The notes beneath the pieces are model-generated. The model worked only from the letters and a program-made list of their open reading frames with translations. It ran no database searches and was not told the origin of the DNA. Position numbers and translations under genes: made by a program. Below are positions 19,730 to 27,860 of a stretch of 64,000 nt of DNA, piece after piece. This stretch comes from CAZXEJ01 sp964639895 (GTDB taxonomy: Bacteria; Desulfobacterota_D; UBA1144; Nemesobacterales; JADFKM01), in assembly GCA_964639895.1 (NCBI GenBank), contig CAZXEJ010000005.1:4436-68435 (forward strand), written 5' to 3'. The stretch's first letter is position 1, and every line of letters begins with the position of its first letter.

Positions 19730-20468
19730 CTTCGGGTTTCCTCAACAACCGTTTTGCACCCTCTTGGCTCTTCTCGTAGGAAAATCCTCTAATGAGTGCG
19801 GCCGGAACGCGCTCGGTCTTGCCCAGCACAAGGCCCGCGGCCGAGCAAATCTCGTCGGCTTGGGCGAGCACGGTCGCCTGCAGGCAGAACCCCTCCGGGT
19901 CGCTTTTACCCCGGTAGTCCTTGAGCGGCTCCATCCCGTAGCACCCTATGGCCACCTGTACCAAGCCGTCCCTCCACGGTCTTCCCACCGTGTCGGTCAC
20001 GACGACGGCCGCCTCGACGCCGAACCGCTCGCGAAACCCCTCGTGCAACGCCCTAGCCGTCCCGTCCGGATCCTGTGGCAGCAACAGCGCCTTCCCTTCG
20101 CTGCCAACGTTCGACAGATCGACACCCGCGTTGGCGCACACCACACCGTGCAGGTTCTCGACGATGAACTTGTCACGGTCCATCTTGACGACGCGCAGTG
20201 TCTCTCTAAGTATTATTTCCACAACCCTCGGGTCCTTGTCAAGCAATTTGGCCGCCCCGTAGGCGAAGGGCGTGGGCTCGACGGAGTCGAGCTCGACGAA
20301 CCTTCCCTCGGCCTTGGAAACTATCTTCGCGGCCACGACGACGACGTCGCCGTCCTCAAGTCCCCCGGCCGAGCGAAGGGCCGCCTCGGACAGCAGCCCG
20401 ACAAGGTCGTCGCCGGGCCTGACCTCGGGTATTCCCCGCAGCGGTATCACGCTGTAGCCGCCATCCAT
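19713..20468 (-). CDS. cofE: Coenzyme F420-0:L-glutamate ligase
   Basis: GTP-dependent ligase that adds glutamates to F420-0. 251 residues, the single-domain form: the C-terminal nitroreductase-like domain found in actinobacterial FbiB is absent. Family blocks include PLRGIPEVRPGDDL, DVVVVAAKIVSKAEGR, GVVCANAGVDLSNV, VVTDTVGRPWRDGLVQVAIG and LVLGKTERVPAALIRG. ATG 20468 is preferred because GAGGAG lies 8 nt upstream; GTG 20477 would overlap that site. Follows cofD by 34 bp. Confidence 0.93.
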   Translation of the reverse strand: MDGGYSVIPLRGIPEVRPGDDLVGLLSEAALRSAGGLEDGDVVVVAAKIVSKAEGRFVELDSVEPTPFAYGAAKLLDKDPRVVEIILRETLRVVKMDRDKFIVENLHGVVCANAGVDLSNVGSEGKALLLPQDPDGTARALHEGFRERFGVEAAVVVTDTVGRPWRDGLVQVAIGCYGMEPLKDYRGKSDPEGFCLQATVLAQADEICSAAGLVLGKTERVPAALIRGFSYEKSQEGAKRLLRKPEDDLFR

Positions 20469-20502
20469 AGCGCACACTCCTCAACATTGTCCTGGGGCCG
20501 CC

Positions 20503-21477
20503 CTAGACGTTTCCCGCCGCGGGCCTGCCGGCCCGGACGCCGCCTGCGCCTGCAGCCTCGAGCACAACGCGCGCGAGCCGCCGCGCCTTCCCCTCGTCGC
20601 TCATCAGCGTGTCGGCCTCTACGCACTCCAGGCCCATGGCGCGTATGTCGGCCGCCATCGCACGGTCGGCATGGTCGATCACCATCACGTCGAGAAAGTC
20701 CCCGTACAGCCGCGCCACCTGGCGCGACGACACCTCCATGCCCAGCCCCCGCATCAGACGGTCGGCCGGCCCTTTGACGGGCCTCCCCCCGATGAGCGGA
20801 CTTACGGCTACGACCCTGGCCCGCGTAGCCCGCAGCGCCTCCCTTACCCCCGCCACCTCCAGTATAGGGCCCACGCTTATGACGGGGTTGCTCGGGCATA
20901 TGACGACGGCGCGTGCCTCGGCGATGGACTCCACCACCCCGGGCGCGGGCCGGGCGCTCTCGGCACCCTTGAGTCGCACCCCCAGCACGCGGGGCTTCAT
21001 TCTCTCGCGCACGAAGTAGTGCTGGAAGTGCATCTCGCCGGCCTCGGTTTCGATCCACGTCTCCACTCGGCTGTCGGTCATGGGGAGTACCGTAGTACCC
21101 ACGGGGACGCCGAAGGCCCGCGCAAGCCGAGCCGTAACCTCCGTAGGGGTAAGGCCCTGCGAGAGCAGCCACGTGCGGTAGATGTGGGTGGCCAGGTCCT
21201 TGTCCCCCAGCCGGAACCACGTCTCGAGCCCGAACCTCTCGAGGGCGGCGAGCGTGTGGGTGGTATCCCCTTGCTGCCCCCACCCCTTCTTCCTGTCCAC
21301 CATGCCGGAAAGCCAATACAGTACGGTATCGACGTCGGGGCTTACACGCAGGCCGTAGAGCGTGATGTCGTCCCCGGTGTTGACAACGACGACCAGACGC
21401 TCGTCTTCGTCCATGGCGGCACGAAGACCGCAGAGCATCTTCGAAGCACCTACACCGCCGCCTAGAGCCACTATCAT
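20503..21477 (-). CDS. cofD: 2-phospho-L-lactate (or phosphoenolpyruvyl) transferase
   Basis: Transfers the phospholactyl or phosphoenolpyruvyl group from its guanosine-diphospho donor to FO, giving F420-0 or its dehydro form. 324 residues. LGGGVGASKML (5-15), VVNTGDDITLYGLRVSPDVDTVLY (31-54), CPSNPVISVGPIL and VSPLIGGRPVKGPAD are the family blocks. ATG 21477 begins the normal MIVALGGGVG; GTG 21501 would add eight residues. The gene for the donor-making guanylyltransferase (cofC/fbiD) is not in the window. Confidence 0.92.
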   Translation of the reverse strand: MIVALGGGVGASKMLCGLRAAMDEDERLVVVVNTGDDITLYGLRVSPDVDTVLYWLSGMVDRKKGWGQQGDTTHTLAALERFGLETWFRLGDKDLATHIYRTWLLSQGLTPTEVTARLARAFGVPVGTTVLPMTDSRVETWIETEAGEMHFQHYFVRERMKPRVLGVRLKGAESARPAPGVVESIAEARAVVICPSNPVISVGPILEVAGVREALRATRARVVAVSPLIGGRPVKGPADRLMRGLGMEVSSRQVARLYGDFLDVMVIDHADRAMAADIRAMGLECVEADTLMSDEGKARRLARVVLEAAGAGGVRAGRPAAGNV

Positions 21478-21713
21478 GGTCGTACCCAAGAAAAGAGCCA
21501 CTCACGGCCGCCGCCGCATTCCACACGTAAAGGCAGAGTGGCCGCCCTCCCCCCGCCCACACTTGGGAGCCGCTCACCCGTCGCCACGGGCGGAGAAGAC
21601 CTTAAATTATCACCAGTGGGCCGGACGTTTTCAACACCCCCGCGCGCGCCGCTCCGCGCCGGCTGCGGCCGTATCGGCTCCCTTTATGGGATACGCCGGG
21701 GCGCCCGCCGGAC

Positions 21714-22475
21714 CTACTGCAGCGGCTCGCCGCCGCTCTGGCCGGCCGCCTTGCGCCTTATCTCCTCCCACTTCTGATAGAGCAGCGTATAGGTCCTCGT
21801 CGCCTCCTGCCAACGGCCTTCCTCGACGTGCTCCAGCACCCGCCACAGCTCGGCCGCAGAGTGCTCGTTCTTGAGCGTCAGCGGATGGATCAGGCCCACC
21901 AGCTCGCCGTAGTTGAGCACGAGGTAGGACGAAGGGTCGTGGCGGCCGAGCCTAGAGCCCAACTCACGGGCCCTGCGGGCCAGATCGGCCATAGCCCCCG
22001 CGAACACCTCGTCGACGCCGCCTTCTCCACCCGCAGAGACGCCCTCGGCGATGCGTGCGGCCCGCCCCAGCCGCTCGAGGCCCTTGGAAAGCCGGGTGTG
22101 GTAATAGATCGAGCCGAACCCCCATTGGAGCTGGATGTACTTGCGCTCCTCGGCATCGAAGAGGAGAAACCACTCGAAGGGTATGTGGTCTTCGGCAAGG
22201 AGCAGGTAGGGGTTGTCGCCCCCTTCGAGGGGGCAGACGTAGTAGCGTCCCTCGGACTTCATGAAGTAGCAGTCTACGATCTCCCCCTCATCCATCCCGA
22301 GCCGGCGGGAGAGCTCGCGCCGGAAGTTCTCGTACTCTTGGCCGAACCAGACGCCGAAGGGAGATGTGGGCCCGCCCCAGTATTGCTCGTAGAACCGGAC
22401 GTACGTCTCCCAGTATCGACGCTTCTCCCCAATGGTCTCAAGGGGCACGTACACGAGCAGTGTACTCAGAGCCAT
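21714..22475 (-). CDS. Unrecognised soluble protein upstream of the F420 operon
   Basis: 253 residues, not recognised. Rich in aromatic residues in the first half (YWETYVRFYEQYWGG, QLQWGFGSIYYHTR), with a helical second half ending KWEEIRRKAAGQ. No signal peptide, membrane segment or metal-binding motif. ATG 22475 is chosen because the sequence further upstream is a large hairpin within the likely 5' UTR, which would be odd as coding sequence. It lies 236 bp before cofD on the same strand, so joint transcription with the F420 genes is possible. Codon use is like its neighbours, so I believe it is real. Confidence 0.65.
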   Translation of the reverse strand: MALSTLLVYVPLETIGEKRRYWETYVRFYEQYWGGPTSPFGVWFGQEYENFRRELSRRLGMDEGEIVDCYFMKSEGRYYVCPLEGGDNPYLLLAEDHIPFEWFLLFDAEERKYIQLQWGFGSIYYHTRLSKGLERLGRAARIAEGVSAGGEGGVDEVFAGAMADLARRARELGSRLGRHDPSSYLVLNYGELVGLIHPLTLKNEHSAAELWRVLEHVEEGRWQEATRTYTLLYQKWEEIRRKAAGQSGGEPLQ

Positions 22476-22489
22476 AACAAGCCGACCCT

Positions 22490-22527
22490 GGCTATCCCTC
22501 GCCGACCCGGGCCGGTAAGGGATAGCC
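22490..22527 (-). promoter_or_regulatory. 38-nt hairpin in the probable 5' UTR of the 21,714-22,475 gene
   Basis: GGCTATCCCT (22490-22499) pairs perfectly with AGGGATAGCC (22518-22527). The interior carries a further near-palindrome CCGACCCGGGCCGG (22502-22515). It lies between the predicted transcription start near 22535 and ATG 22475. It could be an attenuator, an RNA-binding site or a cruciform operator. Confidence 0.5.
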
Positions 22528-22538
22528 ACCTATGTTAT

Positions 22539-22551
22539 GTGATTATATCAC
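22539..22551 (-). promoter_or_regulatory. -10 box inside a GTGAT/ATCAC palindrome
   Basis: GTGAT-TAT-ATCAC (22539-22551) contains a minus-strand TATAAT (22542-22547). A weak -35 (TGTGCT) lies at 22565-22570. The palindrome around the -10 suggests a repressor site. Confidence 0.45.
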
Positions 22552-23062
22552 CTACGCCCCTCGGAGCACAGAGCGACACCCACCACGACTACGGAGACGT
22601 GGGCAATGCGCGCTCCGACGGGGTGGACGGTGTACAGCATCGCGGTGACCGCTCGGCGCCGCCGAGCCGCAAGCGCTACGACGGCCGTATAAGCCTGCGG
22701 CGCAGGCGGCATCCGTGTAGCATGACGACGTCCATGACGTAGAGAAGATACCTCAGGACTCTTCATCGTTCGCCAGCAACGACTCCGCGTAGCTGGCTCA
22801 TACGATTCCGCACATATCCACACATATCCACGATACAAAAGAGAAGAAGCCGCTGCAAAAAGCTCCCCTGCAGATGCACTCCACGTGACGTACCCTTCCG
22901 GCTTAAGACGTTGCACGGGAGGGCGAGGTTGATTAATCGTCCGCCCCTTGAGCTACAGCGGCGGCGTACACTCCGTTCCCCCTTCGGGCCGACGGGGGCG
23001 AGGGGAGTCGGTCCGGAGGGCGGCTCCCCATCCAGATGGCCGCGCCCGTCTCACCCCTCAGG

Positions 23063-23068
23063 TATAAT
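23063..23068 (+). promoter_or_regulatory. -10 box of leuCD
   Basis: Perfect TATAAT 35 nt before ATG 23104; no clear -35. Predicts a leader of about 29 nt. No leader peptide with Leu codons or T-box is visible. Confidence 0.4.
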
Positions 23069-23103
23069 GTAGAGAATATCCTCTGTCTGGGAAGGGATGA
23101 GTG

Positions 23104-24558
23104 ATGGCCGGCAAGACCCTGTTCGATAAGATCTGGGACAAACACGTGGTCTACGAGGAAGAGGGCAGGCCCTCGCTTCTCTACATCGACCGCCACTTCG
23201 TGCACGAGGTGACCTCGCCCCAGGCCTTCGAGGGGCTGCGTCTTGCGGGACGCAGGGTGCGCCGGCCGGATCTTACGTTCGCCACCATGGACCACAACGT
23301 CCCCACGACCGACCGATCGCTTCCCATCGAGGATCCCATATCGAGAACTCAGATCGAGACGCTGCGGCGCAACTGCAGGGAGTTCGGCATCGAGCTCTTC
23401 GATCTGACGAGTCCCTACCAGGGTATAGTGCACGTCATAGGGCCCGAACTGGGTCTCACGCTGCCCGGCCTCACGATAGTGTGCGGCGACAGCCACACCT
23501 CGACCCACGGCGCCTTCGGGGCGCTGGCCTTCGGCATAGGTACGAGCGAGGTGGAACACGTCCTTGCCACGCAGTGCCTGTGGCAGGACAAGCCGCGGGT
23601 GCTGGAGATAAGGGTCACCGGCCGCAGGCCCGCCGGTGTGACGGCCAAGGACATGATCCTATGTATAATAGGCCGGATCGGCACGGCCGGAGCCACTGGA
23701 CACGTGATCGAATACACCGGCGAGGCCATCGAGGCCTTGACGATGGAAGAGAGGATGACGGTGTGCAACATGTCGATCGAGGCCGGAGCGCGGGCGGGTA
23801 TGATCGCCCCTGACGAGGAGACGTTCCGCTATCTGGAGGGCAGGCCCCGCGTCCCCAAGGGGAGGGAGTGGGAGGAGGCCGTACGCCAGTGGCGCGAGCT
23901 ACGCACGGACGAGGACGCACGCTACGACAAGACCGTACAGCTCGCAGCCGACGAGATGGCCCCCCAAGTCACCTGGGGTACGACGCCCGCCATGGTGAGC
24001 GACGTCACGGGGCGGGTGCCCTCGCCCGAATCGTTCCCCACCGACGTCGAGCGCCAGAGCGTGCGCCGTGCGCTCGAATACATGGGGCTTGAGCCCGGCA
24101 CCCCGATCGAGGACATCAGGATCGACCGCGTCTTCATAGGGTCGTGCACCAATTCGCGCCTCAGAGACCTTGCGGCCGTTGCAGCCCTCGTAAAGGGCCG
24201 GCGCGTAGCAAGCGGCGTGAGGGCCATGGTCGTACCCGGCTCACAGCTCGTCAAGCTCCAGGCAGAGAAGCTCGGCATAGACAAGGTGCTCAAGGAAGCG
24301 GGGTTCGAGTGGAGGGAATCGGGTTGCAGCATGTGCCTTGGAATGAACCCCGACATCCTGATGCCCGGCGAGCGGTGCGCCAGCACCTCGAACAGGAACT
24401 TCGAGGGGCGCCAGGGCCGGGGTGGTCGGACACACCTGGTGAGCCCGCTCATGGCAGCCGCAGCCGCCATCGAGGGGCACTTCGTCGACATACGCCAATG
24501 GAACCTCGACCGGGTGGAGAGGGAGTACGAGGACCTTATCGAGGCGGGGAGGACGTAG
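23104..24558 (+). CDS. leuC: 3-isopropylmalate dehydratase, large subunit
   Basis: Fe-S isomerase of leucine biosynthesis, acting with LeuD. 484 residues, the long bacterial form. The 4Fe-4S ligands are in GSCTNSR (Cys348) and SGCSMCLGMNP (Cys408, 411). CGDSHTSTHGAFGALAFGIGTSEVEHVLATQ is intact as a block (127-157). ATG 23104 follows AAGGGATGAGTG; an overlapping GTG at 23101 is a weaker choice. leuD begins 3 bp after the stop. Its cluster probably depends on the suf system at 32-37 kb. Confidence 0.95.
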   Translation: MAGKTLFDKIWDKHVVYEEEGRPSLLYIDRHFVHEVTSPQAFEGLRLAGRRVRRPDLTFATMDHNVPTTDRSLPIEDPISRTQIETLRRNCREFGIELFDLTSPYQGIVHVIGPELGLTLPGLTIVCGDSHTSTHGAFGALAFGIGTSEVEHVLATQCLWQDKPRVLEIRVTGRRPAGVTAKDMILCIIGRIGTAGATGHVIEYTGEAIEALTMEERMTVCNMSIEAGARAGMIAPDEETFRYLEGRPRVPKGREWEEAVRQWRELRTDEDARYDKTVQLAADEMAPQVTWGTTPAMVSDVTGRVPSPESFPTDVERQSVRRALEYMGLEPGTPIEDIRIDRVFIGSCTNSRLRDLAAVAALVKGRRVASGVRAMVVPGSQLVKLQAEKLGIDKVLKEAGFEWRESGCSMCLGMNPDILMPGERCASTSNRNFEGRQGRGGRTHLVSPLMAAAAAIEGHFVDIRQWNLDRVEREYEDLIEAGRT

Positions 24559-24561
24559 GGC

Positions 24562-25176
24562 ATGGAACCACTTAGGAAGATAAAGGGCATAGTAGCCCCA
24601 CTGGAGAGAGCCAACGTCGACACCGACCAGATAATACCCAAACAGTTCCTCAAGCGCATTGAGCGCACTGGTTTCGGCAAGTACCTCTTCTATGACTGGC
24701 GCTTCGGAGAGGACGGGTCCGAGAACCCCGAGTTCGTCCTCAACCAGCCACGCTACCGAGGTGCCTCCATCCTGCTGGCCGAGGAGAACTTCGGCTGCGG
24801 AAGCTCCCGAGAACACGCACCCTGGGCGCTGCTCGACTACGGGTTCAAGGTGATCATCGCCCCCTCGTTCGCAGACATCTTCTACAACAACTGCTTCAAG
24901 AACGGCATGCTGCCGCTCGTGCTGCCCCACGACGACGTGAAGGAGCTTTTCAAGCGCACCTACGCCAACGAGGGCTACGAGCTGGAAGTCGACCTGGAAC
25001 GCCAGACCGTAAGTGACGACATGGGCCTCAGTGTGCGGTTCGATATAGACCCGTTCAAGAAGAGGTGCCTGCTCGAGGGACTGGACGACATCGCCCTCAC
25101 CTTGAGGCTGGAAGACCGTATCGCCGACTACGAGCGCCGCTCCGACGTAGCCGGCAGGACGCCCCTCTCCGCCTGA
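24562..25176 (+). CDS. leuD: 3-isopropylmalate dehydratase, small subunit
   Basis: Swivelling domain partner of LeuC. 204 residues, family length. The N-terminal NVDTDQIIPKQFLKRI block and the substrate-binding GCGSSREHAPWAL and APSFADIFYNNCFKNG are intact. Directly follows leuC as a two-gene operon; leuA and leuB are not nearby. Confidence 0.95.
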   Translation: MEPLRKIKGIVAPLERANVDTDQIIPKQFLKRIERTGFGKYLFYDWRFGEDGSENPEFVLNQPRYRGASILLAEENFGCGSSREHAPWALLDYGFKVIIAPSFADIFYNNCFKNGMLPLVLPHDDVKELFKRTYANEGYELEVDLERQTVSDDMGLSVRFDIDPFKKRCLLEGLDDIALTLRLEDRIADYERRSDVAGRTPLSA

Positions 25177-25986
25177 GTCCGGCGAGCAGCGGCAGGGAGC
25201 GGGCCGACGGGGCTGGCGCACCCACCGGCAAATACCCACTCCCCCCGCAGGGAGGGCTTCACCGCGACGCCGACATCCCCCAATGCCGCACGTTGCGTTG
25301 CAACACGCGCACCGAGCGGCTCCGTGCGCGTCAAGTGCCACGGCTCACCCCCAACACCCGTTTGCCCTTCGGCATGTGATGAAGACGCCCCGCCCCGCAG
25401 GAGTGGGCCGTATTCGCCCACGCCGAGAGGAGGAGATGGCCCCCTGTGGGTCGCCCGGCACGATGCACTCTTGCCCCATGGCCGAATGAAGTGTAGGGAG
25501 AGGGAGAGAGACGCGCTCCAAAAGAAGCAGGGGATGGACGGGGAAGCCGCTCATGGCTGGGTGCGTTCCAGAGCATGGGACTTCCAAACCGCACCCTTAC
25601 GGCGGCAACCGCCGGTGTGTCCTCAACGCTCCACTGCGTCGTGCTCCGGCGCACGAATGAGTGATGGAACACCTTCGGCGCGCAGCCACCAGAGAGCACC
25701 TTGTGGGTTGGTGTTCGTCCTACCCCCGCGTCCGCAAAGGTGAATGGCAACGCCGCGACGCGGCCTCCGGGGCCGTGGAATCGTCACTGACACGACCCCC
25801 GCTGCAACGGTGCCTTCCGGCCGAGAGGGGAAAGCACGCGATAGACGTCCCCACAAGTGCCATCCGTCCAACGCCGGAGCGGGGCACCCAGGCCCCGCCG
25901 GAGGTCCCCACCGTCGAGAGCCCCGCGTCTCTCCCCCTAAGGGGGCACGAACTCGTCACCCCCCGAGGGCGCTCCACGGAGCGCTT
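25177..25986. other. Spacer between convergent leuD and the 25,987 gene
   Basis: 810 bp without a convincing gene. Contains CCCCC-TAA-GGGGG (25933-25945) and other C-run/G-run pairs; no T-tailed terminator. Confidence 0.55.
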
Positions 25987-26541
25987 CTATCCGCCGAGCA
26001 CCTCTTTCATGCGCCCGAGGATTCTCCTTTCCACCGTACCGCGCGAGCGTACTGCTCCCAGGTAGCCTATCTTCTGGTCGTAGAACGGCACTATGAGGTA
26101 GTCGATATCCACCATCGTCGCCCCCTCGGAGACGGGCTTTAGCCGCATGGTCAGCTTCTCTCGTACGAAAAGAGGCGTAGGCGAGGCTGTTTTCTCGTAA
26201 TAGGAGATCTTCCGCAAGTAGGGCTTGATGACGGAGTGCTTGAGCTCCTTGGTCGAAGGGGGCGAGTAAACCCTTGCGTATTCGCCGAAGGAGGGGTTGT
26301 ATACGTAGGACCACTTCAACACGATGATGCCGCGCTTGCGGTCCATCTTGGCCACACTCCAGTCCAGCTCCTCGACGGCCACGACTGCAGCGTCCCACAC
26401 CCGGTCAACCGGCGCCTCGAAGCGGACGGGCTCGCCCTTGTAGAATCCCCGTTTCGGCGGCTCCATTGGCGCCTCCCCAACACACCCCACGCCGGCGGCC
26501 AACACGACGAGCAGGGAAAAAAGTCCGACACGGTATCTCAT
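25987..26541 (-). CDS. Putative lipoprotein of unknown function
   Basis: 184 residues. A hydrophobic N-terminus ends in LAAGVGC (Cys about 20), close to but not a textbook lipobox (G-V-G before Cys). The mature part is predicted alpha/beta with repeated RKRGIIVLKW and KLTMRLKPV strands, reminiscent of small DUF-type envelope proteins, but I do not recognise the family. ATG 26541 follows GGAGGAG by 8 nt. It starts 20 bp after the small membrane protein at 26562, so the two are likely one operon acting at the membrane. Confidence 0.65.
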   Translation of the reverse strand: MRYRVGLFSLLVVLAAGVGCVGEAPMEPPKRGFYKGEPVRFEAPVDRVWDAAVVAVEELDWSVAKMDRKRGIIVLKWSYVYNPSFGEYARVYSPPSTKELKHSVIKPYLRKISYYEKTASPTPLFVREKLTMRLKPVSEGATMVDIDYLIVPFYDQKIGYLGAVRSRGTVERRILGRMKEVLGG

Positions 26542-26561
26542 CACGATTACTCCTCCCGAAA

Positions 26562-26915
26562 TCATTCGTATACGCACGACTTGGCCAGAGTGCGGCCGTC
26601 CCGCCCCCCTACTATGTGGACGCAGAACGGCTGCCTCAGTGCCGTGCGACCCCGCTCGGCCAGAGTCTCGGCCAGGGTACGCGCAAGCCGCTTGTCGGGG
26701 GGATTGCCGACGGCCTGAGCGGATGCACTCACATAGAGGGAAACGGGCGAGCGCCACTCGGTGTGGACAACGCCGGGAAGGCCGCCTACTATGGCCGTAA
26801 AGTGTTTCTGGGCGGGGGTGAGCGGGAAATCACGAGCCAGGACGACGACGGAGACCACGGCGCAAGCGATCAGCACCGCAGCGAGCCACGCTGACAAGGC
26901 CATCCTCAAGACCAT
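26562..26915 (-). CDS. Small membrane-anchored protein, unknown
   Basis: 117 residues. One N-terminal transmembrane helix (about 6-27, ALSAWLAAVLIACAVVSVVV), then an extracytoplasmic domain of about 85 residues with two cysteines (CVHIVGG and KSCVYE) that may form a disulfide. ATG 26915 is preceded by GGAGGG. Co-oriented with the lipoprotein-like gene 20 bp downstream. No family recognised. Confidence 0.6.
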   Translation of the reverse strand: MVLRMALSAWLAAVLIACAVVSVVVLARDFPLTPAQKHFTAIVGGLPGVVHTEWRSPVSLYVSASAQAVGNPPDKRLARTLAETLAERGRTALRQPFCVHIVGGRDGRTLAKSCVYE

Positions 26916-26974
26916 CTACCACCCTCCCTGGTACCGCGAACACACGACAATCTAAAATATACGTCAAGGCTCCG

Positions 26975-27727
26975 TCAGCGCGCTATCCAGCCTCCGTCCA
27001 CCGAGAGCATCGTACCCGTCATGAAGCCGACGTTGTCGTCGCACAGGAACAACACGGCGTGGGCTATCTCCTCCGGTCTGCCCAGCCTGCCGATGGGGTG
27101 GAACGACTTGAACAGCTCTTCGCCGGCCTTGCGGTCTTCGAAGGTGTCGAGCAGTCCCTCGACCATGGGCGTCACAATGGTGCCGGGACAGATGGCGTTG
27201 ACACGTATCCCCTTGTCGGCGTATTCGAGCGCCATGCTCCGGGTGAGCTGGGTGACTGCACCCTTGGAGGCGTTGTAGGCCGCAAGGCCGGGCACGGCCT
27301 TGAGCCCCAGGACGGAGGAGTTGTTCACTATACATCCCTTGCCACGCTCGAGCATGTGGGGGATGGTGTATTTGGACATCCAAAACGTGCCCTTGACGTT
27401 TATGTCGAAGATGTAGTCCCACGTCTCGGTCGAGGTCTCATGTGTATTGGCCACCTCGAGGACACCGGCGTTGTTGAACAGGATGTCGATACGGCCGTAC
27501 TTGTCGATGACGTAGTCCACGGCGGCCTTGCAGTCTTCCTCCTTCGATACGTCGCTCACCAGATAGTCACACCCTTGGCCTATCTCTGTTGCGGCCTGCT
27601 TGAGTCTCTCCTCGTTCCTGCCCGTAATGACCACGCTGGCCCCCTCTTCGACGAAGAGAGCGGCCGTGGCCTTCCCAAGTCCCATGCTACCACCGGTGAT
27701 AAGCGCCACTTTGTCCTTGAGTTTCAT
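26975..27727 (-). CDS. Short-chain dehydrogenase/reductase (classical SDR)
   Basis: NAD(P)-dependent oxidoreductase of 250 residues. TGGSMGLG cofactor motif (11-18), NNAG (85-88), catalytic Ser in VNNSSVLG (137-138), Tyr151 and Lys155 in YNASK, and the C-terminal SVDGGW. Arg rather than Asp follows the second strand (ITGRNEER), which favours NADP. The substrate cannot be told; FabG-like and hydroxysteroid-type enzymes look alike here. It has its own well-formed promoter with an overlapping palindrome, so it is probably regulated on its own. Confidence 0.85.
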   Translation of the reverse strand: MKLKDKVALITGGSMGLGKATAALFVEEGASVVITGRNEERLKQAATEIGQGCDYLVSDVSKEEDCKAAVDYVIDKYGRIDILFNNAGVLEVANTHETSTETWDYIFDINVKGTFWMSKYTIPHMLERGKGCIVNNSSVLGLKAVPGLAAYNASKGAVTQLTRSMALEYADKGIRVNAICPGTIVTPMVEGLLDTFEDRKAGEELFKSFHPIGRLGRPEEIAHAVLFLCDDNVGFMTGTMLSVDGGWIAR

Positions 27728-27761
27728 CCGTCCTACCTCGTGTTTTTTATGGAGATTTGTG

Positions 27762-27793
27762 GTGATTATAAATCACACCCCTGTGATAATCAA
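27762..27793 (-). promoter_or_regulatory. SDR promoter with palindromic operator
   Basis: Minus strand TTGATT (27788-27793), exactly 17 nt, TATAAT (27765-27770). The -10 lies inside GTGAT-TATAA-ATCAC (27762-27776), and a further GTGAT half-site overlaps the -35 end (27783-27787). Leader about 30 nt. One of the best promoters in the window; the palindrome suggests repression. Confidence 0.6.
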
Positions 27794-27833
27794 CAACGGA
27801 CGAGCCCCGTCGCCCGAACACTTTGGCGCTGGG

Positions 27834-27860
27834 GGGCGACCGGCGCGATACCGGTCGCCC
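27834..27860. repeat. Perfect 10-bp inverted repeat (hairpin)
   Basis: GGGCGACCGG (27834-27843), 7-nt loop, CCGGTCGCCC (27851-27860). No T-run follows, so a simple terminator is unlikely. Confidence 0.6.

Larger units (their letters stand above)
22476..23103. other. Divergent spacer between the 21,714 gene and leuC
   Basis: 628 bp. The left part holds a promoter and hairpin for the minus-strand gene and the right end holds the leuC -10. In between is a 10-bp tandem repeat, CACATATCCA twice (about 22811-22830). No coding sequence recognised. Confidence 0.6.

Noticed and set aside
22811..22830. Tandem CACATATCCA repeat as a possible CRISPR or iteron array
   Set aside because: Only two 10-bp units without spacers; too little for either. 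No CRISPR array was seen anywhere in the window.
27834..27860. Perfect hairpin as a rho-independent terminator
   Set aside because: No T-run on either strand follows the stem, and no gene ends next to it.
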